Position numbers and translations under genes: made by a program. Of a DNA stretch of 64,000 bases, positions 16,829 through 26,510 are shown one piece after another. The stretch is from CBDBND01 sp965262665 (lineage in GTDB: Bacteria > Pseudomonadota > Alphaproteobacteria > Rhodospirillales > Rhodospirillaceae), in the NCBI GenBank assembly GCA_965262665.1, contig CBDHFR010000002.1, positions 62,001-126,000 on the forward strand, read 5' to 3'. A model generated the notes under the pieces. It made no database searches, was not told the origin of the DNA, and worked only from the letters and a program-made list of their open reading frames with translations. How positions within the stretch are numbered: the stretch's first letter is position 1; each line of letters begins with the position of its first letter.

Positions 16829-18343
16829 ATGAAGGCGTCCGACCTGAGGTACGGCCCGGTGGTTTTTGTTGCGATCTTTACCCTGCTGGCTCCACTTCTT
16901 GTCGAGGCCAAGACTCTCCGCGTCGGCTGGCCGGCGACTCCCGTGACAGCCGCTTATCCGTTTGCGCGCGATGACGGCGCGGGGCTTCGCAATGCTTTCT
17001 ATGACGCTTTGACGTGGTTCGATGTCAAAGGTGTTCTCCATCCCCGGCTTGCCGTTTCTTGGACAAACGAGTCTCCCAAGACTTGGGTGTTTAAGCTGCG
17101 TGAAGGTGTGGTCTTCAGCAACGGGGTGCCGTTCAATGCGGAGACTGTCGTCGCAGCACTCGATATTTTCTATGACCCAAAAACACTTCATCCAAGAACC
17201 GCCGATATTGGCCGGTTTGAGAGCTACCGCGCACGCGGTCCTTACGAATTGGAAATCACCACCGCGCAACCCGATCCTGTTTTTCCCAGACGGATTGCAC
17301 TTCTCCCAATTATCGAACCCAATGCTTGGGTAGAGATGGGGCAGAACGATTATTCCAAGGAGCCGGTCGCCACTGGCGCGTACAGGCCTTCGTCATGGGG
17401 CGGGAACAACTCCCGCCCGATCTTAGAGCACGTCCCCACGTCCTGGCGGAGCATCGGCAATGTCACGCGTGTGGACATCACCATTACCTCCGATCCTGGG
17501 TCCCGCGTGTCAGGGATGTTGTCGGGACAACTGGATTTAGTCGGCAGTCTCGGCAGCGACGATATTCCAACCGTCGAAGCTGCGGGGTTCAAAGTCCACA
17601 AAGTGGAAAGTCCCAACATTCTGTCCATCGCCTTTCGCACGTTTCGCGAAGATGATACGCCGCTCACAGACGCGCGCGTGCGCCGCGCCCTCAATTTTGC
17701 CGTTGATAAACAGAGTATTGTCGATTTCATATTGGGTGGACGGAACCGGGTAGTGCATCAACCGGCTGCCCCTGGCGTCATTGGCTACGACCCTAATATT
17801 CCACCCTTTGACTACAATCCGGAAAAAGCCAAAGCACTGTTGGCCGACGCCGGATACGCAAATGGGTTTCCGCTCAAGTTCGCCGTCTACGGTGGATTGC
17901 TGCCCAACGATACTCTCATCTTTCAGAAAGTGGCCCAGGATCTTGGTGCCATCGGTGTGCAAACAGAACTCAGACAGATCTCGTTCCCGGATTATGTCCG
18001 CCGTCTGTTCAATGCTGACTGGGATGACATAGATGGGTTTTCCATCGGCTGGCTGCTCAATTCCGTCTGGGATCCGCAGCGCTCTATCGACCAGTTTTCC
18101 TGTGCCTATTCGGCGCCCTTCTACTGTGACCGAGACCTCATGCCCTTAATCGATCAGGCAAGGGTTGAGATGGATCCGATACGCCGTGAAGAACTCCTCA
18201 AAGAAATTATCTTTACGCTGTCGCAAAGTGGTGCGGCCCTGTGGCTGGTGGATTTCTCGGGTTCAGTTGCCTATGACGCCGATATTGAAGTCGGCCCTTT
18301 CCGCCTCGACGGAACCATGTTTGAGCAGATGACGTATCATTAA
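16829..18343 (+). CDS. ABC transporter substrate-binding protein, peptide/opine type (SBP_bac_5)
   Basis: A 504-residue periplasmic binding protein. It has a signal peptide of about 25 residues ending near LLVEA, then the family 5 fold: TWVFKLREGVVFSNG near residue 88, ARVRRALNFAVDKQSIVDF near 290 and NPEKAKALLADAGYANGFPL near 335. No lipobox is visible. The ATG at 16829 lies just after the stop of the disrupted MFS gene. No permease or ATPase gene is present nearby, so the protein would need a transporter encoded elsewhere. A truncated homologue lies at 37530. Confidence 0.85.
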   Translation: MKASDLRYGPVVFVAIFTLLAPLLVEAKTLRVGWPATPVTAAYPFARDDGAGLRNAFYDALTWFDVKGVLHPRLAVSWTNESPKTWVFKLREGVVFSNGVPFNAETVVAALDIFYDPKTLHPRTADIGRFESYRARGPYELEITTAQPDPVFPRRIALLPIIEPNAWVEMGQNDYSKEPVATGAYRPSSWGGNNSRPILEHVPTSWRSIGNVTRVDITITSDPGSRVSGMLSGQLDLVGSLGSDDIPTVEAAGFKVHKVESPNILSIAFRTFREDDTPLTDARVRRALNFAVDKQSIVDFILGGRNRVVHQPAAPGVIGYDPNIPPFDYNPEKAKALLADAGYANGFPLKFAVYGGLLPNDTLIFQKVAQDLGAIGVQTELRQISFPDYVRRLFNADWDDIDGFSIGWLLNSVWDPQRSIDQFSCAYSAPFYCDRDLMPLIDQARVEMDPIRREELLKEIIFTLSQSGAALWLVDFSGSVAYDADIEVGPFRLDGTMFEQMTYH

Positions 18344-18445
18344 ACCGGCGGCAAAAAGGCAGCCGCGATTCACATCTAAGCGTGACCGGTCGTGCCGACA
18401 CCGTTAGGCTAAGCGCCACTCACGGTTTTGGCAGGGAGCACGGCA

Positions 18446-19882
18446 ATGGCTCAATCCTCACTCTCAAGACGCGCAACCTTGGCGCTCGGAATGGCGGCAA
18501 CGGCCACTGCGATGTCTAATCGCCCGCTGCATGCCGCTACGGAGCGTGATGTGATCATTATCGGCGCCGGTTTGGCCGGTCTCAATGCAGCTATGTTGCT
18601 AGAAGAAGCCGGTTACTCCGTCGCCGTGGTGGAAGGGCGGAACCGAATCGGCGGCCGGTTGCTGTCGTTCAAGGACCTGCCCGGGCATCCTGAAGCCGGT
18701 GGAAATTCCATCCTCGGCGGTTATGGTCGCATGCGTGATATCAGTGACCGTCTTGATATAGAACTGTTGGACTACACGCCGCGCGGGGCCCTGTCCAAAC
18801 CGGAGGTGGCCTTGGGCGGATCCGTCATACCCAAAGCGGATTGGCCGTCCCATCCGCTCAACAAAATGCCCGAAAGCGCACGGGACAGCAGCCCCAGCGG
18901 TTTCATTTGGGGCGTCATCGCCCAAAATAATCCTCTCGATTCCTTTGAAGACTGGTATGACCCCAAGTCGTGGAAATACGACGGTCCGGTTTACGGCTTA
19001 CTGCGAAACCTGGGCTGGTCGGAAGAGACCATCGCGTTGGTCTACGACACCAACGCTCAATACGGCACATCGGCGCACGATACGTCGCTGTTGATGTGGT
19101 ACTTCATCCAGAAGTGGTTCCGCACCCAGGATGAGATTGAGCAAGTTTCTTTGTCTGCGATCGGTGGCAATCAGCTCATTCCTGAAGCCATGGCCAATAC
19201 ATTATCGTCTGAGGTTCACCTCGGCAAAACTGTCGCCGGTGTCAGGTCCGAGAACAGTCACACGGAAGTGCATTGCAGCGACGGTAGTGTCTATAAAGGC
19301 AAACGCGTCATCTGTTCGTCACCCTTGCCGCCGCTGCGCTGGATGAAGTTCGATCCGATCCTGCCGCCAACTAAACGAGCAGCCATTCTCAGTATTGGTC
19401 AGATGCTCATCACCCAGGTGCACATCATTCCAAAAGACCCCTATTGGGAAGAAGACGGCTTCGATCCATCCATGTGGACGGACACGCCCGCCGGCGTGGT
19501 GTCGGCCCAGCGGTTCGGGGAATCAGCTGACGACATCACCAACATACTTTGTTGGGCGCGTGGTCATACCGCCCAATATCTCGACACGCTTGGAGAGGAC
19601 GCGGCCAAGGCGCGGGTGATTGCGGAAATCGAAAAGCTCCGACCCGCCGCTAAGGGTAAACTCGAAGCCCGCGGGCTTAAGTCCTGGCAACTGGATCCCT
19701 TCTCTGGCGGTGACTGGGCAGTGTGGAAGCCCGGCCAGATCGCGTCTTATCTATTGGACATCGGTAAAGAGGAAGGGCGTATACACTTCTGCGGTGAACA
19801 CACAGCGCTGTCCAATCGAGGTATGGAAGGGGCCATGGAATCCGGTGAACGGGCGGCGTTCGAAGCCATGGAAATGCTCTGA
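18446..19882 (+). CDS. Tat-exported flavin amine oxidase, copy 1
   Basis: A protein of 478 residues with a twin-arginine leader (LSRRATLALGMAATATA) and then a FAD-binding amine oxidase fold: VIIIGAGLAGLNAAMLLEE near residue 32, GRNRIGGRL near 62, and the C-terminal FAD motif RIHFCGEHT near 445. These enzymes oxidatively deaminate primary or polyamines or related substrates. Two homologues sit in tandem at 41778-44662, and all three share LGGYGRM and NRGMEGAMESGERAAFE or a close variant. The ATG at 18446 is preferred over an upstream TTG. It is the last gene before a convergent TonB receptor gene, with a terminator between them. Confidence 0.88.
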   Translation: MAQSSLSRRATLALGMAATATAMSNRPLHAATERDVIIIGAGLAGLNAAMLLEEAGYSVAVVEGRNRIGGRLLSFKDLPGHPEAGGNSILGGYGRMRDISDRLDIELLDYTPRGALSKPEVALGGSVIPKADWPSHPLNKMPESARDSSPSGFIWGVIAQNNPLDSFEDWYDPKSWKYDGPVYGLLRNLGWSEETIALVYDTNAQYGTSAHDTSLLMWYFIQKWFRTQDEIEQVSLSAIGGNQLIPEAMANTLSSEVHLGKTVAGVRSENSHTEVHCSDGSVYKGKRVICSSPLPPLRWMKFDPILPPTKRAAILSIGQMLITQVHIIPKDPYWEEDGFDPSMWTDTPAGVVSAQRFGESADDITNILCWARGHTAQYLDTLGEDAAKARVIAEIEKLRPAAKGKLEARGLKSWQLDPFSGGDWAVWKPGQIASYLLDIGKEEGRIHFCGEHTALSNRGMEGAMESGERAAFEAMEML

Positions 19883-19887
19883 GCAAC

Positions 19888-19921
19888 AAAGAAAACGGCC
19901 CGCATCAAATGACGCGGGCCG
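19888..19921 (-). terminator. Rho-independent terminator of the TonB receptor gene
   Basis: The arms CGGCCCGC (19896-19903) and GCGGGCCG (19914-19921) form an 8-bp GC stem with a 10-base loop. Read on the minus strand it is followed by TTTTCTTT, the classic form, and lies 26 bp past the receptor stop. It may also stop plus-strand transcripts from the amine oxidase, though no T run follows on that side. Confidence 0.75.
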
Positions 19922-20538
19922 CTTCTCAGCAAATTCTGACCTCTAACCTAAAAGCTGTAGCTCACCCGAGCCCCAAAGGTCCTGCGGTGCTGTGGGATTA
20001 GGATGATACCAAGCTTGGTGAAATCAAACACACCTGGCGCGTCAATGATCGAGAAGTCGGTAAATTCCGAGCCCGCCCGCCAATTGTCTTCATCGAATAC
20101 GTTCTTAACGAAGAGTTCTGTGCGTAGGTTATCCCGCTCGATTCCGATTCGGGCATTGACCAGAAAATAATCTGCGATCGTTGCCAAATTTGTCAGGCCT
20201 GCGACATGGCTGCCGTTGTAGATCACGTCACCACGGACATAGTAGTCCCAGTCACCCACAAATGGCTGGGTATACTGACTTGACAAGTTGCCGGACCATT
20301 TGGGGAATCGGCTCGACCGGTTGCCCTTAATATTGACGTTTTGGCCAAAGGTTGCCGTGGCGGAAGCGGTTGCCGGAATGAAGTTTTTAAATTCGTTTTC
20401 GTGGTAGGTGACGTTCACGTTCGTCGTCCAACCTTCCGCCAAAACAAACGCGCTTTCGATTTCGAAACCGTAGGATTTCGAACTACCCGCATCGGCGACC
20501 GGGTTAAAGTTTGGATTGGTATTTGGGTTATACTCCTG

Positions 20539-21633
20539 CTACCCAATTACTCGGTACTGATCGTGTGTGATGACACGAAAGTTGTCGGTAACGGTGTCTC
20601 GGATTGTTTCCCATTCCCGGGGCAGGGTTTGGTTGAAGAACCCGAAGATGGCCTCGGTGAACTGTCGGAAATCGGGATAAAACCGGTTGTGCGTCACGTG
20701 CCGGTGCATGACGCCCCATAACCGCTCGATGGGATTGAGGTGTGGCGCATACGGCGGCAGGAAATGCAGCCGGATGCGGCACTCCGGCCGCTCCAGGAAC
20801 GGCCGCAACAGCCTGGCATGGTGATAGCGCGCATTGTCGAGACAGACATGGATCACCCGGGATCACCCGGGATCACCCGGGATCACCCGGGTGTCCGGAT
20901 AGGCCCGTTCCAGCTTCTCGAACAACCGCAGAGAGGTTTCGGCATTGATCTTCTCGCCCTCGACCAGGGTGAGCTTCATCGTTTCAAGGTCCAGTGCGCC
21001 GTGCAGGTTCAGCCGCTGGCGCCCTGTCGTGGCCTTGATCGCCGGCTTGTCGGAACGGATGAACCAGCCATGCGCCGGCCGGCTCTGATACTCGGGATGG
21101 ACCGCAGCGGCGAAGACAACCGTCGCGTCCGGAAACATCCCGCGCGTCAGCTGTTCATAATCCCTGATGAAGGCTTCCTGCGCCTGCTTGTCGGCCTGCT
21201 TCGGCAGCGTCTTCGGCTTCACGTATGCGAACCCCAGGCGGTGCATCAGCTTGATGGCGCCCGGACGTGAATATCTCACAGCAAACTTTCGGAAGATGGC
21301 ATCCCGCACCGCGTTGGTGTCGCGCGGCGGATTGTCCCGGAACTGCGCCTTGAGAGCGGCTTCCTGGTCCGCCGTCAGGCGGCCCGCGCGGTCCGGGTAA
21401 TCCGCAAGCTCCACAGAGGCGAGACCCTTCTCGCGGAAGTCCCGTAGCCAGCCGCGAACCGTGTCGGGATCGAGATAGAATATCCTGGAGACCATCTGCA
21501 CGCTGTGGCCATCATCAAGGGCAACCAGCGCATTCGCGCGCCGTACCTGCAGCGCTTCGACCTTCCGCTTGCGCATGACATTCAGGAGTGCCTTGGGTTC
21601 GTCAGCGGTCAGAAAGGAGGCCCTTTTGCGCAT
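20539..21633 (-). pseudogene. IS630-family transposase interrupted by 10-bp repeats
   Basis: The 5' part (from ATG 21633) encodes the helix-turn-helix and first catalytic region: MVSRIFYLDPDTVRGWLRD, then HGALDLETMKL. The 3' part encodes HVCLDNARYHHA with the second catalytic Asp, then LPPYAPHLNPIERLWG with the Glu. Between PDTRVI and HVCLDN four copies of a 10-bp unit occur where one would keep the frame. The extra three units add 30 bases but introduce an in-frame TGA, so the protein stops just before the second catalytic Asp. Confidence 0.85.
20851..20890. repeat. Four tandem copies of GATCACCCGG inside IS630-A
   Basis: The 10-bp unit GATCACCCGG is perfectly repeated four times. The partial second copy of the same IS has five units at 56166-56215. 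The unit spans the codons just before the catalytic Asp-Asn pair of the transposase. The number differs between two otherwise near-identical copies, which indicates slippage. Confidence 0.95.
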
Positions 21634-23015
21634 CTTCGCCGTGAAGTCGTTCGCTGCTCGTGTCGTTGGAGAGGTGCATGAATCGGCAGCCGAATCAGGT
21701 CAATACAAAATACTAAATTCAGGCCGAATCAATGATTCCAGGTATATTATCCAAATTGTCGTCGAGAAATAGAGTGGCGAATGTATTGGTTGGCTGGTTG
21801 GCCCAATCATACCAGTAACCGGCAATGTTAAACAGCAAACGTCCGTCGAACCATGTGGACTTAATGCCGCCTTCAAATGCTTCCAATTTCTGTTCCGGTG
21901 TAAACGGCCCAAAGGCGTCATCGAGTTGCTCGCGATATTGTTCGCACTCAGAAGATGTACTGGGTTGGCCTGTGATCGTCGAAATAAAGGGCACCGTATA
22001 AGGGTTGTCGTTACAATTAATGATGTTCCCGTTGACCACGCCGGGAAGCTGGCTGATCGAATAGTTGACGTAGATATTCATATCTTCCGTTGGCTTGTAG
22101 CTGAGCGTGGCGCGGGGCAGGAATTGCTTGTAAGTCACTTGGAAGTCTGAGGGGCCGTCGCCGCGCTTATCCTGTTGATAGCGGGCTTCCAAATCGAGTG
22201 TGATAGGGCCGATATCATAAGAAGCAGATCCGTAGACGCCCCAGGTATCAACGGAATCACCACCGTCAGTCGGGACAGCCGCGAAGAAGGGTGAGTCACA
22301 ATTTTCGCCCAGACCAAACAAAGCACCGAAGTTGCCGCATGTGAAAACGAGTACACCACCGCCGCCACTGGTCAGGAATTCCTGTTTGAAATAGTTGGCG
22401 CCCGCCATCCACCGTAGATTACCTTCATCGGACGATGAGACACGGAAATCAAAGGACCTATCATCGCCTTTTTGCGGGTTGGTAACGTACCAAGCCTCTG
22501 TGTTGGAAAAGTCCCAATCGCGGAAGTCATTGGCTTCGTTATCATTATAGGCGGCAGTCGCAGTCATCGTGATGCCGTTGTCCATCTCGTAAGTGCTGAC
22601 CAAACTGATCCGAATCAAATCCCGTTGAAGACCAAACCCTTCTAGTTGGGGAACGCCTGTGACCGGCGCGATATCTCTGAATTGATCTTGGAAGTTGAGC
22701 AGCTGATCAACCAAAATCGTCGGGTTTGTGGTGGCAAGAATTTGAGGGAAGAGCTTTGTGTTGCTGTCAACCACCAATCCGGGCAGACCGCCAGGTCCCG
22801 GGACCTCTCCGCAATAAAACAGAACCGGAGATATGGTGATCGGATTGAATTCAGGATCCAGGCCAGGTTGCGAAGTGCCCGTGCATGTGTCGTTCAAACG
22901 CCCCTTGAGGTATGCATTTGCGTTGGGGCCATCTTCGTCTCGTTGGAAATAACCCCGAAGCTTTATGTCAAAGTTGTCGCTTGGTTTTGCGTAGAGCATG
23001 GCGCTGATGGACTTA

Positions 23016-23922
23016 GAGTCGGTTTCGAAAGTCATGCGGCTCGGGCCAATCTGCGGACGAGGAGCATGACGGAGGCGGCGTAGAGGAAGGCGCGGGCCGA
23101 GGCGATGGTGGCCTCGAAGTCCTTTGCCAGTCGCCGGTTGCGGTTGATCCAGGCGAAGAAGCGCTCCACGACCCAGCGGCGCGGTTGGACGGCGAAGCCG
23201 ACCTGATCGGGGCTTTTGCGCACGATCTCGACGGCGATCATGGTGGCCGTGGCGACCTTCTCGCCGGCGTAGCCGCTGTCGGCAAAGACCTTCTCGATGA
23301 ACGGAAACGAGCCGCGTGAGGCGCACAGCAGCGGCCCGCCACCATCGCGGTCCTGGATACTCGCCGGATGCGCCTCGAGCACGAGGCCGCGCCCGTCGGT
23401 GTCGACCAGCGCGTGGCGCTTGCGCCCCTTGATCTTCTTGCCCGCATCGTAGCCGCGGGGGCCACCAGCCTCGGTCGTCTTGACGCTCTGGCTGTCGATA
23501 ATCGCGCCGCTCGGGCTGGCCTCGCGTCCGACCCGCTCGCGATCGGCCATGACCAGAAAGTGGTTGATCTTCTCAAGGAGGCCGTCGTCGCGGAACTTAG
23601 CGAACCAGCGATAGATCGTGCCCCACGGTGGTAAATCGCTTGGCAGCAAGCGCCAAGGGCAGCCAGCCCGCATCACGTAGAAAATGCCGTTGACGATCTC
23701 TCGCATCGGCCATGACCGGGGCCGTCCCGTGCCATGAGCCGGAGGCAAATGAGGCTCGATCACAACCCACTCCGCAGCGGTCAAATCAGTCTGATAACGC
23801 AGCGCCTTGCGGCTATGCTGCTCTCGGGTGGTCGGCGTCCACATGGCGGCTCCAGATCGGTTTCAGCAACCTTCCTGGAATCACATCGACACCGGCCACT
23901 CAACCCCTTTCGAAACGGCCTC
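23016..23922 (-). mobile_element. IS5-family element, copy 2
   Basis: A 907-bp element, the same as the one at 15591-16497. The flanking triplets differ: TTA on the left (23013-23015) and TAA on the right (23923-23925). Keeping the TAA copy restores the receptor frame as TSKSIS, so the left triplet has changed or the duplication was imperfect. Confidence 0.92.
23032..23844 (-). CDS. IS5-family transposase, copy 2
   Basis: A 270-residue frame identical in translation to copy 1, with DDE residues in GAIIDSQSVKTTE, VFADSGYAGEK and WVVERFFAW. It lies inside the TonB receptor gene in the same orientation. No lesion is seen, so it is probably active. Confidence 0.93.
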   Translation of the reverse strand: MWTPTTREQHSRKALRYQTDLTAAEWVVIEPHLPPAHGTGRPRSWPMREIVNGIFYVMRAGCPWRLLPSDLPPWGTIYRWFAKFRDDGLLEKINHFLVMADRERVGREASPSGAIIDSQSVKTTEAGGPRGYDAGKKIKGRKRHALVDTDGRGLVLEAHPASIQDRDGGGPLLCASRGSFPFIEKVFADSGYAGEKVATATMIAVEIVRKSPDQVGFAVQPRRWVVERFFAWINRNRRLAKDFEATIASARAFLYAASVMLLVRRLARAA

Positions 23923-24025
23923 TAAGACGTCTGTTCCCCGAGACCGCCACCATCTGAAGCCGTATACATCTCTCCTTTATTGAACAAACGGGTCCCTATC
24001 CTAAATGCAAGTTTATTCTCCATTA

Positions 24026-25078
24026 GAGCATGATCTGACCTGATTGAATCGTTGGGGGATTCACAGGGCGAGGGATTTGTGATTCAAGATGTCGGCCGGG
24101 TTGAGGAGGCCGGCATTGATGTCGAAAGCCCTTTCCCTTGATCTTCGCAATCGGGTTCTATCAGCGGTTTCAGAGGGTATGAGCCATAGAGCGGCTGGTG
24201 CGCGTTTCGGGGTAAGCGCGGCGAGCGTGAGCCGTTGGCGTGCGCTGGAACGCGAACAGGGAGACGCCCGCCCGAAGGCGCTTGGCGGGGACCGTCGCTC
24301 GGGCCGGATCGAGGCGCAGCGCGGCGTGATCCTGGGTCTTCTTGAGGAGAGGCGGGACATGGCCATTGAGGAGTTGCGCGCGGCTCTCGGGGACCGAGAC
24401 CTCACCTTCAGCTACGGGTCGATACAGCGCTTCCTCGTGCGCCACGGCATCACGCGAAAAAAAAGACCGGCCATGCGGCGGAGCAAGACCGTCCGGACGT
24501 GTTGAGCCGGCGACAGGCCTGGCGCGACAGCCAGCCCGGCCTCGACCCCGACCGGCTGGTGTTCATCGACGAGACCTGGGCCAAGACCAACATGGCCCGC
24601 ACCCACGGCTGGGCCCCGCGCGGCGAACGCCTGCGCATGGCCGTCCCCCACGGACACTGGAACACAACCACCTTCCTCGCCGGGCTCACACGGCACGGCA
24701 TGATCTCTCCCTTCGTGATCAACGGCGCTATCGACCGCGATGCCTTCGAGGCCTACGTCAAAGAGGGCCTCGTCCCCGAACTGAGGCCCGGCGATATCGT
24801 CGTCATGGACAACCTCTCAAGCCACAAGGGACCCAAGGTCCGCAAGATGATCGAAGACACCGGCGCACAACTCCTCTTCCTGCCGCTCTATAGCCCTGAC
24901 TTCAATCCCATCGAACTCGCCTTCGCAAAGCTCAAGGCAAGGCTCCGAAAAGCCGCTGAGCGAACCGTCGATGGTCTCTGGAACGCCATCGGCCAAATCT
25001 CCCTGACCTTCTCCCCGCAAGAATGCAAAAACTACTTCAACGCCGCCGGATACAGCGCAACGTGATCGGATTCCGCTC
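24026..25078 (+). mobile_element. IS630-family element B
   Basis: A 1053-bp element at a TA target (24024-24025 and 25079-25080). Both ends begin GAGC, with related inner blocks GATCTGA and ATCCGA. It is oriented opposite to the receptor gene it interrupts. Removing it rejoins the receptor frame as VEGPL-MENKLAFR. Confidence 0.9.
24119..25065 (+). CDS. IS630-family transposase B, expressed by -1 frameshift
   Basis: Two frames. The first, from ATG 24119, has LSLDLRNRVLSAVSEGMSHR and a helix-turn-helix, and ends near 24505. The second frame begins inside it at a run of eight A (24457-24464) and reads KKTGHAAEQDRPDV, then FIDETWAKTNMART, DIVVMDNLSSHKG and SPDFNPIELAFAKLK, which supply the D, D and E of the active site. 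The A8 run is a plausible programmed -1 slippage site that would make one full transposase of about 315 residues. A simple indel is the alternative, but element C has the same arrangement. Confidence 0.85.
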
Positions 25079-25461
25079 TAATGGGCCTTCGACGCTGAAC
25101 TGGGCTTCGTATTGATCATACGTGCCGGCGTCGATCTGCACCTTTCCCGAGAACTCATCCAGACTCGGCGTCGTTGTAATGTAGTTGATAGCACCAACGA
25201 AGGAGTTGCGGGCAAACTGGGCCGATTGCGGCCCCTTGATCACTTCGACCCGTTCAAGATCCATGAGCGAAAGAGATTGCCCCGCCTGCAAAGCAAAAAT
25301 GCCGTCCACAAATACGGAGGCAACTTGGATACTTGTAGCGGCCGTAAATTCACCGCCTCCTAGTCCGCGAATACGAATGTTTTGGAACAAACGTCCGGGC
25401 CGCGTACCGGCAATATTGGTATTGAACTACATACCTGTGGTTTGCATGGAGATATCTTCTA

Positions 25462-26510
25462 GAGCAGATTCAATTTAGTCCCGATCATATCCGGCGGCGG
25501 CGAAGTAGTTTTCGCATTCGGTTGAGGTGAAGGCGTCGATGGCCTCGGCAATGGCGTCCCACAGGTCGTCGACGGTTCTGGCGGCGGCCTTTCTCAGGAG
25601 CGCCTTGAGTTTGGCGAAGGCCATCTCGATCGGGTTGCAGTCGGGACTGTAGGGCGGCAGATACAGCAGGGTTGCGCCGGCGGCTTCGATGGCCTGGCGG
25701 ATGCCAGCGACCTTGTGGGCGGGCAGGTTGGCCATGACGACGCTGTCTCCGGGGTCGAGTTCGGGTGCCAGGACCTGTTCCACATAGGCCTTGAAGGCAG
25801 CCCCATGCATCGGCCCGTCGAGGAGCATCGGGGCCCGCCAGGCCCCGGAGAGGCGCAAGCCGGCGGTCAACGTGGTGGTCTTCCAATGGCCATGGGGTAT
25901 GGCGGCCCGGCACCGTTCGCCTTTGCGCGACCATCCCCGCAGCCGCGCCATCTTCATCGACGCGCCGGTCTGGTCGATGAAGATCAGCCGTTCCGGAGCG
26001 AGCCCTGCCTGGCCTTCGAACCAGAGCCGGCGCCGCGCGAGCACGTCCGGGCGCCGCCGCTCCGCTGCATGGCCGGTCTTTTTTGTGCGTCAGCCCGCGC
26101 TTGGCGAAGAAGTGCCAGACCGTCGACGGGCACACCCGAACCCCGTGCGACGCCGCCAGCTTCTCGCCAATCTCGGCCAGCGTCATAGCCTTGGTCTGCG
26201 CCACCAGAGCCAGGATAAAGGCCTCATGCGCATCCAGCTTCGAGCCCGGCGGTTGGCCCTGGCGGTCGGGCTCGATCGAGCCCGTCTCGCGCCAGCGCCG
26301 GCGCCAGTGGATCGCCGTCGCTGGCGCGACACGAAAACGCGCCGCGGCCCCCCGTGCAGACAGACCCCCAGTGATCGCCTCGACGACCCGCCGGCGAAGA
26401 TCATTCCCGTAACAATGCCCCATGTCTGACACCAAATCGCCTCGGGATATAGAATCATGGAGTGGGACGCTTGGGAATCCCCTTCGATTCACAATTCAGT
26501 CAAACCGCTC
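25462..26510 (-). mobile_element. IS630-family element C
   Basis: A 1049-bp element at a TA target (25460-25461 and 26511-26512). The ends share GAGC and nearby ATTC/GTTTGA blocks. It is related to but distinct from element B and has the same orientation as the receptor gene. Removing it rejoins the receptor frame as GFMTL-EDISMQT. Confidence 0.9.
25475..26423 (-). pseudogene. IS630-family transposase C, frameshifted, second catalytic Asp missing
   Basis: The first frame starts at ATG 26423 (MGHCYGNDLRRRVVEAITGG) and has the helix-turn-helix. It gives way at a run of six A after GLTHKK to a second frame reading TGHAAERRRPDVLARRR, FIDQTGASMKM and SPDCNPIEMAFAKLK. The slippage layout matches element B. 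Unlike B, the block that should read VVMDNL is VVMANL, so the second catalytic Asp is Ala. This copy should be inactive and would depend on another transposase. Confidence 0.8.

Larger units (their letters stand above)
20531..21744 (-). mobile_element. IS630-family element A, copy 1
   Basis: A 1214-bp element inserted at TA (copies at 20529-20530 and 21745-21746) in the receptor gene. The ends are imperfect inverted repeats starting TAC and sharing CTCGG/TTCGG-like blocks. It carries a transposase gene broken by a run of 10-bp tandem repeats. A right-truncated copy sits at 55846-56690. Confidence 0.85.

Noticed and set aside
20851..20890. GATCACCCGG repeats as a CRISPR array or origin iterons
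   Set aside because: The units are contiguous with no spacers and lie inside a transposase gene that continues on both sides.
21719..23326. A 535-residue frame as a single novel protein
   Set aside because: Its first 100 residues are an out-of-frame reading of IS5; the rest is the middle of the TonB receptor.
25485..26492. Single 335-codon frame as the full transposase of IS630-C
   Set aside because: Only its first half matches IS630; after the A6 run the catalytic residues lie in the -1 frame.
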